Below, piece by piece: positions 25,494 through 34,549 of a stretch of 64,000 bases of DNA. Made by a program: the position numbers and the translations under genes. The notes below the pieces were generated by a model that worked only from the letters and a program-made list of their open reading frames with translations, made no database searches and was not told the DNA's origin. The DNA lies in assembly GCF_014298075.1 (NCBI RefSeq), contig NZ_CP060418.1, positions 4,960,001 through 5,024,000 on the forward strand, in the 5' to 3' direction. Origin of the DNA: Enterobacter sp. JUb54. GTDB taxonomy: Bacteria > Pseudomonadota > Gammaproteobacteria > Enterobacterales > Enterobacteriaceae. Within the stretch, counting starts at the first letter, position 1. Every line of letters starts with the position of its first letter.

Positions 25494-26672
25494 ATGAAAG
25501 ATGTCGTTATCGTCGGTGCGTTGCGGACCCCCATCGGTTGTTTTCAGGGGACCTTAGCACGTCACTCGGCGGTGGAGCTGGGGAGTCTGGTGGTGAAGGC
25601 GCTGGTGGAGCGGGCCGGTATCGACCCCCACAGCGTGGATGAGGTGATCCTCGGACAAGTATTAACGGCTGGCACCGGGCAAAACCCGGCGCGGCAGTCG
25701 GCCATTCGCGGCGGGCTTCCGAATACCGTTTCCGCCATCACGATTAACGATGTCTGCGGATCCGGGCTGAAGGCGCTGCATCTGGCGACCCAGGCGATCC
25801 AGTGCGGCGAAGCCGATGTGGTGATTGCCGGTGGCCAGGAAAATATGAGCCGGGCGCCGCATGTCCTCACCGATAGCCGTACCGGTGCGCAACTGGGTAA
25901 CAGTCAGCTGATTGACAGCCTGGTGCATGACGGCCTGTGGGATGCCTTCAACGATTACCATATGGGCGTGACCGCGGAAAACCTGGCGCGGGAATATGGC
26001 ATCAGCCGCGAGCTTCAGGATGCCTGGGCCCTCAGTTCCCAGCATAAAGCCCGGCGGGCGATTGATTCGGGGCGTTTTCGCGATGAGATCGTGCCGGTGA
26101 GCACCGAACTGAATGGCGCCCCGCGGATGGTCGATACCGACGAGCAACCGCGGGTGGATGCCAGCGCAGAGGGGCTGGCGAGCTTGTTGCCGACCTTCGA
26201 CCGTCTGGGATCGGTGACCGCCGGTAACGCCTCGAGCATCAATGATGGGGCGGCGGCGGTGATGATGATGAGCGAGAGCAAAGCGCAGGAGCTTGGCCTG
26301 CCGATCCTCGCGCGGATCCGCGCATTTGCCAGCGTTGGGGTCGATCCGGCGCTGATGGGCATTGCGCCGGTGCATGCGACGCGCCGCTGTCTGGAAAGAG
26401 CCGGATGGCGCCTGGATGAGGTCGATCTCATCGAAGCGAACGAAGCCTTTGCGGCGCAGGCGATTTCGGTGGGAAGGGTACTGGAGTGGGATGAGCGTCG
26501 GGTCAATGTCAACGGCGGCGCAATTGCGCTGGGCCATCCGATTGGCGCTTCTGGCTGTCGTATCCTGGTGTCGCTGGTGCACGAGATGATTAAGCGCGAT
26601 GCCCGCAAAGGTCTGGCGACGCTGTGTATCGGCGGCGGGCAGGGCGTGGCGCTGGCGGTAGAACGCGAATAA
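25494..26672 (+). CDS. yqeF: Acetyl-CoA acetyltransferase (thiolase) YqeF
   Basis: A 392-residue thiolase II. The nucleophile is Cys88 (NDVCGSGLKAL), with His348 (ALGHPIG) and Cys378 (LCIGGGQG). Length and motifs match degradative/biosynthetic acetoacetyl-CoA thiolases; E. coli YqeF sits in the same neighbourhood. No other fatty-acid or butyrate gene is adjacent, so the pathway is open. It ends at two consecutive hairpin terminators. Confidence 0.92.
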   Translation: MKDVVIVGALRTPIGCFQGTLARHSAVELGSLVVKALVERAGIDPHSVDEVILGQVLTAGTGQNPARQSAIRGGLPNTVSAITINDVCGSGLKALHLATQAIQCGEADVVIAGGQENMSRAPHVLTDSRTGAQLGNSQLIDSLVHDGLWDAFNDYHMGVTAENLAREYGISRELQDAWALSSQHKARRAIDSGRFRDEIVPVSTELNGAPRMVDTDEQPRVDASAEGLASLLPTFDRLGSVTAGNASSINDGAAAVMMMSESKAQELGLPILARIRAFASVGVDPALMGIAPVHATRRCLERAGWRLDEVDLIEANEAFAAQAISVGRVLEWDERRVNVNGGAIALGHPIGASGCRILVSLVHEMIKRDARKGLATLCIGGGQGVALAVERE

Positions 26673-26697
26673 GTTCTTTCTTTAACGATTATTTATC

Positions 26698-26722
26698 AAG
26701 CCTCCGGTCGGAGGCTTTTTTT
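26698..26722 (+). terminator. yqeF terminator
   Basis: AAGCCTCCG-GT-CGGAGGCTT followed by T tract; a classical rho-independent terminator 26 bases after the yqeF stop. Confidence 0.85.
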
Positions 26723-26751
26723 ATTCCTGTTTTTTGCAAATTACCACCGTG

Positions 26752-26776
26752 AAAACGTCCCGCCGGGGCGTTTTTT
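26752..26776 (+). terminator. Second hairpin terminator before kdgM
   Basis: AAAACGTCCC-GCC-GGGGCGTTTT, a 10-base stem with one G-T pair ending in T residues. It follows the first by 30 bases and insulates kdgM. Confidence 0.65.
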
Positions 26777-26792
26777 GGTGAGCTTTGTCACG
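26777..26792. promoter_or_regulatory. Candidate CRP site of kdgM
   Basis: GGTGA-GCTTTG-TCACG, matching TGTGA-N6-TCACA in eight of ten defined positions, 124 bases upstream of the kdgM start. Pectin-oligomer genes in Dickeya are CRP-activated, which makes the site plausible. Confidence 0.5.
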
Positions 26793-26881
26793 TCTTCTTG
26801 TGCCATGTTTTTTGAAACAAATAATTACGATCTCGATCACTAAAACATGAGTGTATAAAAAATAAAATCCAGTTTCATAAA

Positions 26882-26900
26882 ATAGAAACATAATTTTAAT
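26882..26900. promoter_or_regulatory. Candidate KdgR box of kdgM
   Basis: ATAGAAACATAATTTTAAT, a partial match to the KdgR consensus AATGAAACANNGTTTCATT, lying 16 bases before the kdgM start, where a repressor would block the promoter or leader. Confidence 0.45.
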
Positions 26901-26915
26901 TTTGAGGGGTACCCC

Positions 26916-27611
26916 ATGTTTGCAAGAACTCTGGCTCTGGCTGCGCTCTGTGCTGCAACTTTCTCTGCATCTGCTGTAACCGTCGATCTGCGTCATGAAT
27001 TTATTGATGGTGGTAAAACCGATAAAACTAACGCCGACCGTGTTGCGGTCTCACATCGTTTTGCTAATGGCTTCGGCTTCTCCGTCGAGGCGAAGTGGAA
27101 ATCAGGTGGCGATAATACCGACCAGCCATATTCAGACTTCGTTGGTAACGGCCACGAAGAGAGCATTAGCTGGCAGTGGAAGGCCAATAAGAATTTCTCC
27201 GTTACCCCAGGATTTAATATTGAGAGCAACGATAGCCGCTCAATCTACAAACCAAACCTGCGCGTGCAGTACAGCTTCGATAATGGCTTCTATGTCGCCG
27301 CCCGTTACCGTTATGACTACACCCGTTATCCGGCCAGCGCGGGTAAAGAAGATGACAAAGTGAACCGTGGCGATGCGTGGGCTGGTTATGTTCTCGGCGA
27401 CTGGCGTGCTGAGCTGAACTATGTGTACGCGCGTAGTTCTGAAGGCGTGAATCGTAACGACAACAAACCGTACTCGCAGGAATACAACCTGAAAGTGGCG
27501 TATAAGCTGGATAAAAACTGGGCGCCGTATGGTGAACTGGGTAACGTTGGGGTGAATGACCGCAGCGATCGCCAGACGCGTTTCCGTGTCGGCGTGGCTT
27601 ACACGTTCTAA
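26916..27611 (+). CDS. kdgM: Oligogalacturonide-specific porin KdgM
   Basis: A 231-residue outer-membrane protein. The signal peptide MFARTLALAALCAATFSASA is followed by VTVDLRHEFIDGGKT, a pattern typical of KdgM. The rest is alternating hydrophobic strands with basic and aromatic loops ending RVGVAYTF, the usual terminal Phe. It fits a 12-stranded monomeric barrel that admits acidic oligosaccharides. It sits beside ogl and kduD and shares their control. The ribosome site lies in GAGGGG just before the ATG. Confidence 0.93.
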   Translation: MFARTLALAALCAATFSASAVTVDLRHEFIDGGKTDKTNADRVAVSHRFANGFGFSVEAKWKSGGDNTDQPYSDFVGNGHEESISWQWKANKNFSVTPGFNIESNDSRSIYKPNLRVQYSFDNGFYVAARYRYDYTRYPASAGKEDDKVNRGDAWAGYVLGDWRAELNYVYARSSEGVNRNDNKPYSQEYNLKVAYKLDKNWAPYGELGNVGVNDRSDRQTRFRVGVAYTF

Positions 27612-27630
27612 GAAAACCGATTTCGATGAT

Positions 27631-27660
27631 AACCCTGGCGTAGTTGGCCGGGGTTTTCTG
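27631..27660 (+). terminator. kdgM terminator
   Basis: AACCCTGGC-GTAGTTG-GCCGGGGTT with one G-T pair, then TTCTG and T tract; 19 bases after the kdgM stop. Confidence 0.7.
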
Positions 27661-27765
27661 TTTTTGGCGAGGCGGAAAGACGGAGGGAATCGTTATTGAG
27701 ACAGGGAAACATGCCACCTGGTTTAATCAACTTATCTCCCACCCCATTCCCCTACATCAGCAGCC

Positions 27766-27792
27766 AAAAAAAAGCCCTCCGCGGGGGAGGGC
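27766..27792 (-). terminator. ogl terminator
   Basis: On the minus strand, GCCCTCC...GGAGGGC followed by eight T residues; 39 bases past the ogl stop. Confidence 0.85.
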
Positions 27793-27830
27793 AAGGCCAG
27801 TTACAGAAACACTCAATCAAATAGTCTACT

Positions 27831-29006
27831 TTATGCTTTTAACATCTCTGGGTTTTCAGGCAATTTGGCGATATAAAGCGCCGGCTTACCGTCTTTATCA
27901 GAGCTGTACAGAATGGCACTGTCGTCCGGCGTGAACGACGGATGCGGGTGGGTAACCTGGCGGCTGTTCGCCACCGTCGCCCAGGAGGTATCGTGACGCG
28001 CGACGCGATAGTAAGCCTGCTTCGCGACATCGAAAACATACAGATACGGATCGTTATCGATGGTGTAGCCGCTGGTATCTTTCACATCCACCGGCGTACC
28101 GGAACCGTCGCCAACCAGCAATGTGCCGTCGAAATTACTCATCAGATGGGAACAGGCCGGCATCTGCATCAGCGCCGTGTTGACGCCGGTATCCGGGTTA
28201 AAGCTGTAAATGGTGCGCCCCTGCTGACCTTTCAGATAAGAGACGTACACCAGCGCTGAACCGTTCGGTACCCAGAACTCATGGGTGCAGCTCTCGCCTT
28301 CCGCATGCTCTTTGACCTTGCGAACATTGCTACCGTCTTCATTGACCATCCACATGCGCGCATCCACCAGATCGTGCGGACCTTCGTGGCAGAAGGCGAC
28401 GGTGTTGTCGTCGAATGGGCGATAGATCGGGTGGCCCAGCCAGTTTTTCTCTTCATGAATCACGCTGCTGGCCCCGGTTTTTAAATCGACGCGCAGCAGG
28501 CGGCAGTGCGGACCTTTATGGAAGAAATCGTGGAAAATCTGCCAGTCGTTGAGCGGCGTCCAGTCGCTTTTGGCAATCTCGATGCCGACCAGTTTGGTGC
28601 AGTCGCTGTTGGCAACCCAGGTGCCGTAGCCGACCCACTCGTCGGAAACGCGATACACTTCGCGCTCTTTAAGGGTGGTGAGGTTCACTTCTAACAGCGT
28701 GCGGTCGTTCTTCACGTAATACAGTGAGGCGTCATCCGGAGAGAGGAAGCCGCCGAAGGTGTTATCGCCAGCCCCTTCAGTTAACTGGATGGCTTCGGCT
28801 TTCGCGATATCTAACAGATAGTAGTTCCAGTTACCGTCGAACTCGCCGGCAAACAGCAGATGGCTGCCATCATTGAAAAAACACTTCTGATAGAAATAGT
28901 TACGATGACAGGTCACTTCCGGTGGGGTTAAACGGGTAATTTCCGCGCCGGTATCCGGATCGTGACTGACTTCGTAGTTTAGTTTTACCCGCATGCCTTT
29001 AGCCAT
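27831..29006 (-). CDS. ogl: Oligogalacturonate lyase (PL22)
   Basis: A 391-residue PL22 lyase with a seven-bladed propeller. The catalytic base His242 (THEFWVPNG), and metal ligands His287 (CSHLMSN), Gln350, His353 and His355 (RQVTHPHPSF) sit at the positions known for the Yersinia enzyme. It cleaves unsaturated and saturated digalacturonate to 5-keto-4-deoxyuronate units in the cytosol. Start: GGAG is six bases before the ATG at 29006. It is divergent from kduD with KdgR boxes in between. A second PL22 gene lies at 36037-37164. Confidence 0.95.
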   Translation of the reverse strand: MAKGMRVKLNYEVSHDPDTGAEITRLTPPEVTCHRNYFYQKCFFNDGSHLLFAGEFDGNWNYYLLDIAKAEAIQLTEGAGDNTFGGFLSPDDASLYYVKNDRTLLEVNLTTLKEREVYRVSDEWVGYGTWVANSDCTKLVGIEIAKSDWTPLNDWQIFHDFFHKGPHCRLLRVDLKTGASSVIHEEKNWLGHPIYRPFDDNTVAFCHEGPHDLVDARMWMVNEDGSNVRKVKEHAEGESCTHEFWVPNGSALVYVSYLKGQQGRTIYSFNPDTGVNTALMQMPACSHLMSNFDGTLLVGDGSGTPVDVKDTSGYTIDNDPYLYVFDVAKQAYYRVARHDTSWATVANSRQVTHPHPSFTPDDSAILYSSDKDGKPALYIAKLPENPEMLKA

Positions 29007-29095
29007 GATGTACTCCTTTTCTTTCCTGCAGTATCGCCAGCCGCGAAGGGGCGCGTCGCCAGGTGAAGTTGATTTAAAAGATGGGTGTTAATTTA

Positions 29096-29113
29096 TCAAA
29101 ACATTGTTTCATT
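29096..29113. promoter_or_regulatory. KdgR box upstream of ogl
   Basis: TCAAAACATTGTTTCATT, a strong match to the KdgR consensus core GAAACANNGTTTC, 90 bases upstream of the ogl start. Confidence 0.7.
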
Positions 29114-29350
29114 ATTTGTGATGGCTAACGCAAATCACCATAAAATCTTGCACTGGATCGCAGTTTCTTCCCGCCGCTGGCCGCACGACGACGGCTAACT
29201 TTGATTTCATACCCACTTATTGTCTTGTTTTGTCTTTTTTTAAAGTTTGTTTAATTTACTGTATTTTAATGTTTTTTTAATGATTTTGCTTCACGGTCAG
29301 GGATGCGCTTCGTGATCCGTTTTGCATTTTTGATAATTATACCGTGAAAA

Positions 29351-29369
29351 TATGAAACATCGTTTTAAT
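29351..29369. promoter_or_regulatory. KdgR box upstream of kduD
   Basis: TATGAAACATCGTTTTAAT, matching the KdgR consensus except at two arm positions, about 190 bases before the kduD start. Confidence 0.65.
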
Positions 29370-29559
29370 AAAAATTGAAAACAATTTTCTCAAGGGGTAA
29401 GATGACCTCAATAGCAAAGCAAAACTGTGTTTTATTTTTCTATTGCGGATAACGCTCCGGGCGTTTCCCCAGGCGTCAGGAGCCGTGCGGGTTGCGGGCC
29501 GGACTACGAATAGAACCTTGCCTGTGTTGTACGGGCTCTGAAAGATTAAGGAATAAATT

Positions 29560-30321
29560 ATGATTCTCGATGCATTCTCTCTACAGGGTAAAGTGGCAGT
29601 AGTGACTGGCTGCGACACCGGACTGGGCCAGGGTATGGCGGTAGGTCTGGCGGAAGCGGGCTGCGATATTGTGGGCATCAACATTGTTGAACCGACAGAA
29701 ACCATCGAGCGCGTCACCGCGCTGGGCCGTCGTTTTCTGAGCCTGACCGCCGATCTGCGCCAGATTGATGGCATTCCGCAGCTGCTGGAGCGTGCGGTAG
29801 CTGAATTCGGTCATATCGACATTCTGGTGAACAACGCCGGTCTGATTCGTCGTGAAGATGCCATTGAGTTCAGCGAGAAGAACTGGGATGACGTCATGAA
29901 CCTGAACATTAAGAGCGTGTTCTTTATGTCTCAGGCGGCGGCGAAGCACTTTATCGCCCAGGGCAACGGCGGCAAGATCATTAACATCGCCTCGATGCTC
30001 TCCTTCCAGGGTGGCATCCGCGTTCCGTCTTACACCGCATCGAAAAGCGCCGTGATGGGCGTAACCCGTCTGCTGGCGAACGAGTGGGCCAAGCATGGCA
30101 TCAACGTGAACGCTATCGCGCCGGGCTATATGGCCACCAACAATACCCAGCAGCTGCGCGCTGACGAACAGCGTAGCACCGAGATCCTTGACCGTATCCC
30201 GGCGGGTCGTTGGGGTCTGCCGTCTGACCTGATGGGTCCGGTGGTGTTCCTGGCATCCGGCGCATCGGATTACATCAACGGCTATACCGTTGCGGTCGAT
30301 GGCGGCTGGCTGGCGCGCTAA
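29560..30321 (+). CDS. kduD: 2-dehydro-3-deoxy-D-gluconate 5-dehydrogenase
   Basis: A 253-residue SDR matching E. coli KduD in length and sequence: TGCDTGLGQG cofactor motif (residues 16-25), NNAG near 91, Ser/Tyr/Lys catalytic set with YTASKSA near 157. It reduces 2,5-diketo-3-deoxygluconate to KDG with NADH. The ribosome site TAAGGA is well spaced. In E. coli it is followed by kduI; here it is followed by a terminator and araE. Confidence 0.95.
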   Translation: MILDAFSLQGKVAVVTGCDTGLGQGMAVGLAEAGCDIVGINIVEPTETIERVTALGRRFLSLTADLRQIDGIPQLLERAVAEFGHIDILVNNAGLIRREDAIEFSEKNWDDVMNLNIKSVFFMSQAAAKHFIAQGNGGKIINIASMLSFQGGIRVPSYTASKSAVMGVTRLLANEWAKHGINVNAIAPGYMATNNTQQLRADEQRSTEILDRIPAGRWGLPSDLMGPVVFLASGASDYINGYTVAVDGGWLAR

Positions 30322-30344
30322 TTCATTGCCTCTTAGCGTCCGAT

Positions 30345-30372
30345 AAAAAAACCTGCTGCGGCAGGTTTTTTT
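30345..30372 (+). terminator. kduD terminator
   Basis: AAAAAACCTGC-TGCG-GCAGGTTTTTTT, 23 bases after the kduD stop; the A tract makes it active in both directions. Confidence 0.85.
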
Positions 30373-30629
30373 ATATCGCAACAATAATTGTCCATACTCA
30401 AAAGCAGGAATAATCCATATTCATTTGTTATGAATTTCATGAATCCCTTTATTTAAGCGGCTTTATAGGTGGTCATATATTATTCATTGTTGTATTGAAA
30501 GTTGAATGTCCATCACAAAACAGACTTTGCCAGCCAATTAATCCATATCTTTGACCTGTCCTCCCTGACACATTGTCGCGTCAATCACGTACTTTCAGTG
30601 CACGTCTTACTTTGCTCAGGCAGGAAAAA
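30373..30629. promoter_or_regulatory. araE promoter with candidate AraC half-sites
   Basis: Between the kduD terminator and araE. Three copies of a TCCATA-ended motif are seen: AATAATTGTCCATA (30382-30395), AGCAGGAATAATCCATA (30402-30418) and CAGCCAATTAATCCATA (30531-30547). AraC half-sites have the form TAGC-N8-TCCATA, so the last, just upstream of a TTGACC-like -35, could be the activating site. The matching is by eye. Confidence 0.5.
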
Positions 30630-32048
30630 ATGACTTCAATCAGTGATGGCGTGACGGCAATACCGCGTAATCAGCGCGATACCCGACGCATGAACCAGTT
30701 CGTTTCGATTGCCGCCGCGGTGGCAGGTTTACTTTTTGGCCTCGATATTGGGGTCATTGCCGGGGCGTTGCCCTTCATTACCGACCATTTTGTCTTATCC
30801 AGCCGGCTTCAGGAGTGGGTGGTGAGCAGCATGATGCTGGGAGCGGCGATTGGCGCCTTGTTCAACGGCTGGCTCTCTTTTCGCCTTGGCCGCAAATACA
30901 GCCTGATGGTCGGAGCGGTCCTGTTTGTTGCCGGTTCTCTCGGTTCGGCATTTGCGACCAGCGTGGAAATGCTGCTGGCAGCGAGGATCGTGCTTGGCGT
31001 TGCCGTCGGGATCGCCTCCTATACCGCGCCGCTGTATCTTTCTGAAATGGCGAGTGAAAACGTCCGCGGCAAGATGATCAGCATGTATCAGCTGATGGTC
31101 ACGCTGGGCATCGTGATGGCGTTCCTGTCCGATACCGCCTTCAGCTACAGCGGCAACTGGCGGGCGATGCTGGGGGTGCTGGCTCTGCCGGCGGTGCTGC
31201 TGATTATCCTGGTGATTTTCCTGCCGAACAGCCCGCGCTGGCTGGCGGAAAAAGGGCGCCATGTTGAAGCGGAAGAGGTCCTGCGCATGCTGCGTGATAC
31301 CTCAGAAAAGGCCCGCGACGAGCTCAATGAAATCCGCGAAAGCCTGAAGCTGAAGCAGGGCGGTTGGGCGCTGTTTAAAATCAACCGTAACGTCCGTCGT
31401 GCGGTGTTCCTCGGCATGTTGTTGCAGGCGATGCAGCAATTTACCGGGATGAACATCATCATGTACTACGCGCCGCGTATTTTTAAAATGGCCGGTTTCA
31501 CTACCACCGAACAGCAGATGATTGCGACCCTGGTGGTTGGCCTGACCTTTATGTTCGCCACCTTTATCGCCGTCTTTACCGTCGACAAGGCCGGGCGCAA
31601 ACCGGCGCTGAAAATCGGCTTTAGCGTGATGGCGCTGGGAACCCTGGTGCTGGGCTACTGCCTGATGCAGTTCGATAATGGCACCGCCTCCAGCGGCCTT
31701 TCCTGGCTGTCGGTCGGCATGACCATGATGTGTATTGCTGGCTATGCGATGAGCGCCGCGCCGGTAGTGTGGATCCTGTGCTCCGAGATTCAGCCGCTGA
31801 AATGCCGCGACTTCGGGATCACCTGTTCCACCACCACCAACTGGGTGTCGAACATGATTATCGGCGCGACGTTCCTGACGCTGCTTGATTCGATTGGCGC
31901 CGCCGGCACCTTCTGGCTGTACACCGTTCTGAACGTCGCGTTCATCGGCGTGACCTTCTGGCTGATCCCGGAAACTAAAAACGTCACTCTCGAGCACATC
32001 GAACGCAAGCTGATGGCGGGCGAAAAGCTGCGCGATATCGGGATTTAA
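30630..32048 (+). CDS. araE: Arabinose:proton symporter AraE
   Basis: A 472-residue major-facilitator sugar porter, almost identical to E. coli AraE over its length ([40 protein letters not shown]-type loop [28 protein letters not shown]). Twelve membrane segments. The frame opens at 30573, but the ATG at 30630 has AGGA five bases before it and gives exactly the family length. Its stop abuts the stop of the convergent LacI gene with no base between. Confidence 0.96.
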   Translation: MTSISDGVTAIPRNQRDTRRMNQFVSIAAAVAGLLFGLDIGVIAGALPFITDHFVLSSRLQEWVVSSMMLGAAIGALFNGWLSFRLGRKYSLMVGAVLFVAGSLGSAFATSVEMLLAARIVLGVAVGIASYTAPLYLSEMASENVRGKMISMYQLMVTLGIVMAFLSDTAFSYSGNWRAMLGVLALPAVLLIILVIFLPNSPRWLAEKGRHVEAEEVLRMLRDTSEKARDELNEIRESLKLKQGGWALFKINRNVRRAVFLGMLLQAMQQFTGMNIIMYYAPRIFKMAGFTTTEQQMIATLVVGLTFMFATFIAVFTVDKAGRKPALKIGFSVMALGTLVLGYCLMQFDNGTASSGLSWLSVGMTMMCIAGYAMSAAPVVWILCSEIQPLKCRDFGITCSTTTNWVSNMIIGATFLTLLDSIGAAGTFWLYTVLNVAFIGVTFWLIPETKNVTLEHIERKLMAGEKLRDIGI

Positions 32049-33044
32049 TTACAGTGATGAGCGGGGTTGCCACGGGCTGGCGACGCGTACCGTCTCCCGA
32101 TGGCTTTCCCCGTTAATGATATGCAGGGCGCTCAGGCGCCCGATATCGTAATGCGGTAGCTGCACCGTCGATAGCGGCGGTAAAAACAGATCGCCAATCC
32201 CCACCATATTGTCATAGCCCACCACCGCCACGTCCTGCGGGATCCGCAACCCCAGCCCCAGCAACGTTTGATAGACCATAAAGGCGATTCGGTCGTTACC
32301 GCAGATCACCGCGTCGAACTGCGCTTTCCCTTTGTGGATGCCGGCCAGCACCATGGCGGGAATATCATGATAGTGGCGATCGCCCAGGGTCATATAGTGA
32401 TGGGTGAGCGTTTCCGGCGCGATACCGGCCTCCCGGCAGGCGCGTTCCAGCCCCCGACGGCGGCGCACGGTTGCCAGATGGTTTTGCGGAAGATGCAGGC
32501 ACAGCGGGTTGCGATAGCCGGCGGCCAGCAGCGCCTGCACCGCGGCGTACTGACCCTGCTCATCATCCGGAATATAGCTGGCGACCGGATCGTTCAGGCT
32601 TTCGCAGTTGGCGAGGACGCAGGGCAGCGTCAGCAGTTTGGCCGGTACCGGCACCTGGCGCAGCCCCATGGTGGTGTAGATGATGCCGTCAGGACGGTGG
32701 GAGAGCAGCAGGTCGACGATGGTGTCCGGGCTGTCGTCGGAGAACATATTCACCACGAAGCTGTTCCAGCCGTGCGCTCGGGCGGTCTCTTCGATAGACA
32801 GCGTGATATCGACCGAAAACGGGGTGGTGACGGTATCCAGCGCCAGCACGCCGATGGTATTCGGCGTGGCGTGGGCGCCGCGGATTTTCTTGGCGGAAAG
32901 GTCAGGGACGTAGTTGGTCTGCTCGATGGCGGACTGCACGCGGGCCAGGGTCTCAGGCTTGAGACGCTCCGGGTTATTCAGCGCCCGCGAAACGGTCATC
33001 AGAGATACGTTTGCCAGTTTTGCCACATCTTTCAAGGATGCCAT
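32049..33044 (-). CDS. LacI-family repressor of the sucrose-type cluster
   Basis: A 331-residue LacI regulator: helix-turn-helix at residues 1-25 (MASLKDVAKLANVSLMTVSR), hinge, and a periplasmic-binding-like sugar domain (FDAVICGNDRIAFMVYQ, VAVVGYDN). It resembles CscR of E. coli sucrose clusters in size and in being divergent from a CscB-type permease. Two LacI operators lie in the gap. The effector, probably a sucrose-like sugar or fructose, is inferred. Confidence 0.85.
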   Translation of the reverse strand: MASLKDVAKLANVSLMTVSRALNNPERLKPETLARVQSAIEQTNYVPDLSAKKIRGAHATPNTIGVLALDTVTTPFSVDITLSIEETARAHGWNSFVVNMFSDDSPDTIVDLLLSHRPDGIIYTTMGLRQVPVPAKLLTLPCVLANCESLNDPVASYIPDDEQGQYAAVQALLAAGYRNPLCLHLPQNHLATVRRRRGLERACREAGIAPETLTHHYMTLGDRHYHDIPAMVLAGIHKGKAQFDAVICGNDRIAFMVYQTLLGLGLRIPQDVAVVGYDNMVGIGDLFLPPLSTVQLPHYDIGRLSALHIINGESHRETVRVASPWQPRSSL

Positions 33045-33182
33045 CTTTCATACTCCACCGTTGCTGCCCTGCCACAGGCTATACAACTAACTCACTGATG
33101 TAAAAGGATCATGCGATATTCTATCGCACGCGGTGTGGATGCTGGGCTGACGAATCTTTGATCGCGATCGCATCTCCATTAT

Positions 33183-33194
33183 GTTAACGTTAAC
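33183..33194. promoter_or_regulatory. LacI-type operator 1
   Basis: GTTAACGTTAAC, a perfect 12-base palindrome with the central CG of LacI-family sites. It is 139 bases from the regulator start. Confidence 0.7.
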
Positions 33195-33246
33195 TTTTGT
33201 GATTAACATCATGTATCGCAGCAAAACGGCATGATTTATGTTTTTT

Positions 33247-33258
33247 GTTAACGTTACC
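33247..33258. promoter_or_regulatory. LacI-type operator 2
   Basis: GTTAACGTTACC, one base from perfect symmetry, 64 bases (about six helical turns) from operator 1, and 32 bases before the permease start. Two sites at such spacing permit a repression loop. Confidence 0.65.
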
Positions 33259-33289
33259 ATTGCATTCGTCACCCCTACACGAGCATGTC

Positions 33290-34531
33290 ATGATGAAAGC
33301 ACATCACTCTCACAGCTATCCGTTACTCAGTGCCTTACTGTTTTTCTTTTTTGTGACCTGGTCTTCCTCCGGCTCTTTGCTCTCTATCTGGCTGCACCAG
33401 GAAGTGGGGCTGAAGGCGGGCGATACCGGAATTATCTATGCCGTGCTGTCCGTGTCGGCGCTGTTTGCGCAGGTCTGCTACGGCTTTATTCAGGACAAGC
33501 TCGGGCTGCGTAAAAACCTGCTCTGGTATCTCACCGTGCTGCTGATCCTCTCGGGGCCGGCCTTTTTACTGTTTGGCTATCTGCTGAAAATGAACGTGCT
33601 GCTTGGCAGCATCTTCGGCGGGATCTATATCGGCTTAACTTTTAACGGCGGTATTGGCGTGCTTGAGTCCTACACCGAGCGCGTGGCGCGCCAGAGCCAG
33701 TTTGAGTTTGGCCGGGCGCGGATGTGGGGATCGCTGGGCTGGGCGGTGGCGACCTTTTTTGCCGGACTGCTGTTTAACATCAACCCGAAACTCAATTTTG
33801 CGGTCGCCAGCTGCTCCGGCCTGGTGTTCTTTATTCTGCTGGCGCGGCTGCGGGTCTCTTCCGCGCCGCAGGCCATGCAGGAAGCGATCGCGGGCGGCAA
33901 AGTGACGCTGGAAGATGCGTTGCGCTTGCTGACGCTGCCGCGCTTTTGGGCGCTGGTGTTTTTCGTCGTCGGCACCTGCATTTACGGCGTCTACGACCAG
34001 CAGTTCCCGGTCTATTTCTCCTCGCAGTTCGCGACCCTGCAGGAAGGGAACGCGATGTACGGCTATCTCAACTCATTCCAGGTGTTCCTGGAAGCCGCCG
34101 GCATGTTCTGCGCGCCGTGGCTGGTTAACCGCATCGGGGCGAAAAACGGGCTGATTTTTGCCGGGATGGTCATGGCGTTGCGGATGATCGCTTCTGGCCT
34201 GGTGGAAGGGCCGCTGCTGATTTCCATCACCAAGCTGCTGCACGCGGTGGAGCTGCCGGTGTTGCTGGTGGCGATTTTTAAATACAACAGCATCAACTTC
34301 GATAAACGCCTCTCTTCGACGCTGTATCTGGTCGGCTTCGCCTGCACCAGCTCGGTGATTGCCACGGTGCTGTCGCCGCTGGCGGGCTACAGCTACGAGA
34401 TTTATGGCTTCGCCCGGTCCTATCTGATCATGGGCCTGCTGGTGTTCTGCACCACCTTTATCTCCATTTTCTTGTTGCGCTCCAGCCGGTCATCTTCGGA
34501 TCCGCTGATGTCGCAACCCTCCGCTATCTGA
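33290..34531 (+). CDS. Sucrose-type oligosaccharide:proton symporter
   Basis: A 413-residue major-facilitator protein of the LacY/CscB family with twelve membrane segments. It shares with CscB the patterns YGFIQDKLGLRKNLLW, FEFGRARMWGSLGWA, YGYLNSFQVFLEAAG, and KLLHAVELPVLLVAIFKYN. The substrate is most likely sucrose or a related fructoside because a GH32 hydrolase follows. The frame opens at 33245, but that region is the operator; the double ATG at 33290/33293 fits homologues. Confidence 0.85.
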   Translation: MMKAHHSHSYPLLSALLFFFFVTWSSSGSLLSIWLHQEVGLKAGDTGIIYAVLSVSALFAQVCYGFIQDKLGLRKNLLWYLTVLLILSGPAFLLFGYLLKMNVLLGSIFGGIYIGLTFNGGIGVLESYTERVARQSQFEFGRARMWGSLGWAVATFFAGLLFNINPKLNFAVASCSGLVFFILLARLRVSSAPQAMQEAIAGGKVTLEDALRLLTLPRFWALVFFVVGTCIYGVYDQQFPVYFSSQFATLQEGNAMYGYLNSFQVFLEAAGMFCAPWLVNRIGAKNGLIFAGMVMALRMIASGLVEGPLLISITKLLHAVELPVLLVAIFKYNSINFDKRLSSTLYLVGFACTSSVIATVLSPLAGYSYEIYGFARSYLIMGLLVFCTTFISIFLLRSSRSSSDPLMSQPSAI

Positions 34532-34549
34532 ATGAAAAGAGTGACGAAT

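Larger units (their letters stand above)
29007..29559. promoter_or_regulatory. ogl-kduD divergent regulatory region
   Basis: A 553-base gap, AT-rich in its middle (29210-29400), with no gene. It contains a KdgR-like box near each end gene and separate promoters for ogl (minus) and kduD (plus). A region this long also leaves room for a CRP site, but none was convincing. Confidence 0.6.

Noticed and set aside
27831-29006. TolB-like or peptidase propeller reading of the PL22 proteins
   Set aside because: The His base and the Gln-His-His metal set at PL22 positions, and the pectin neighbours, decide for oligogalacturonate lyase.
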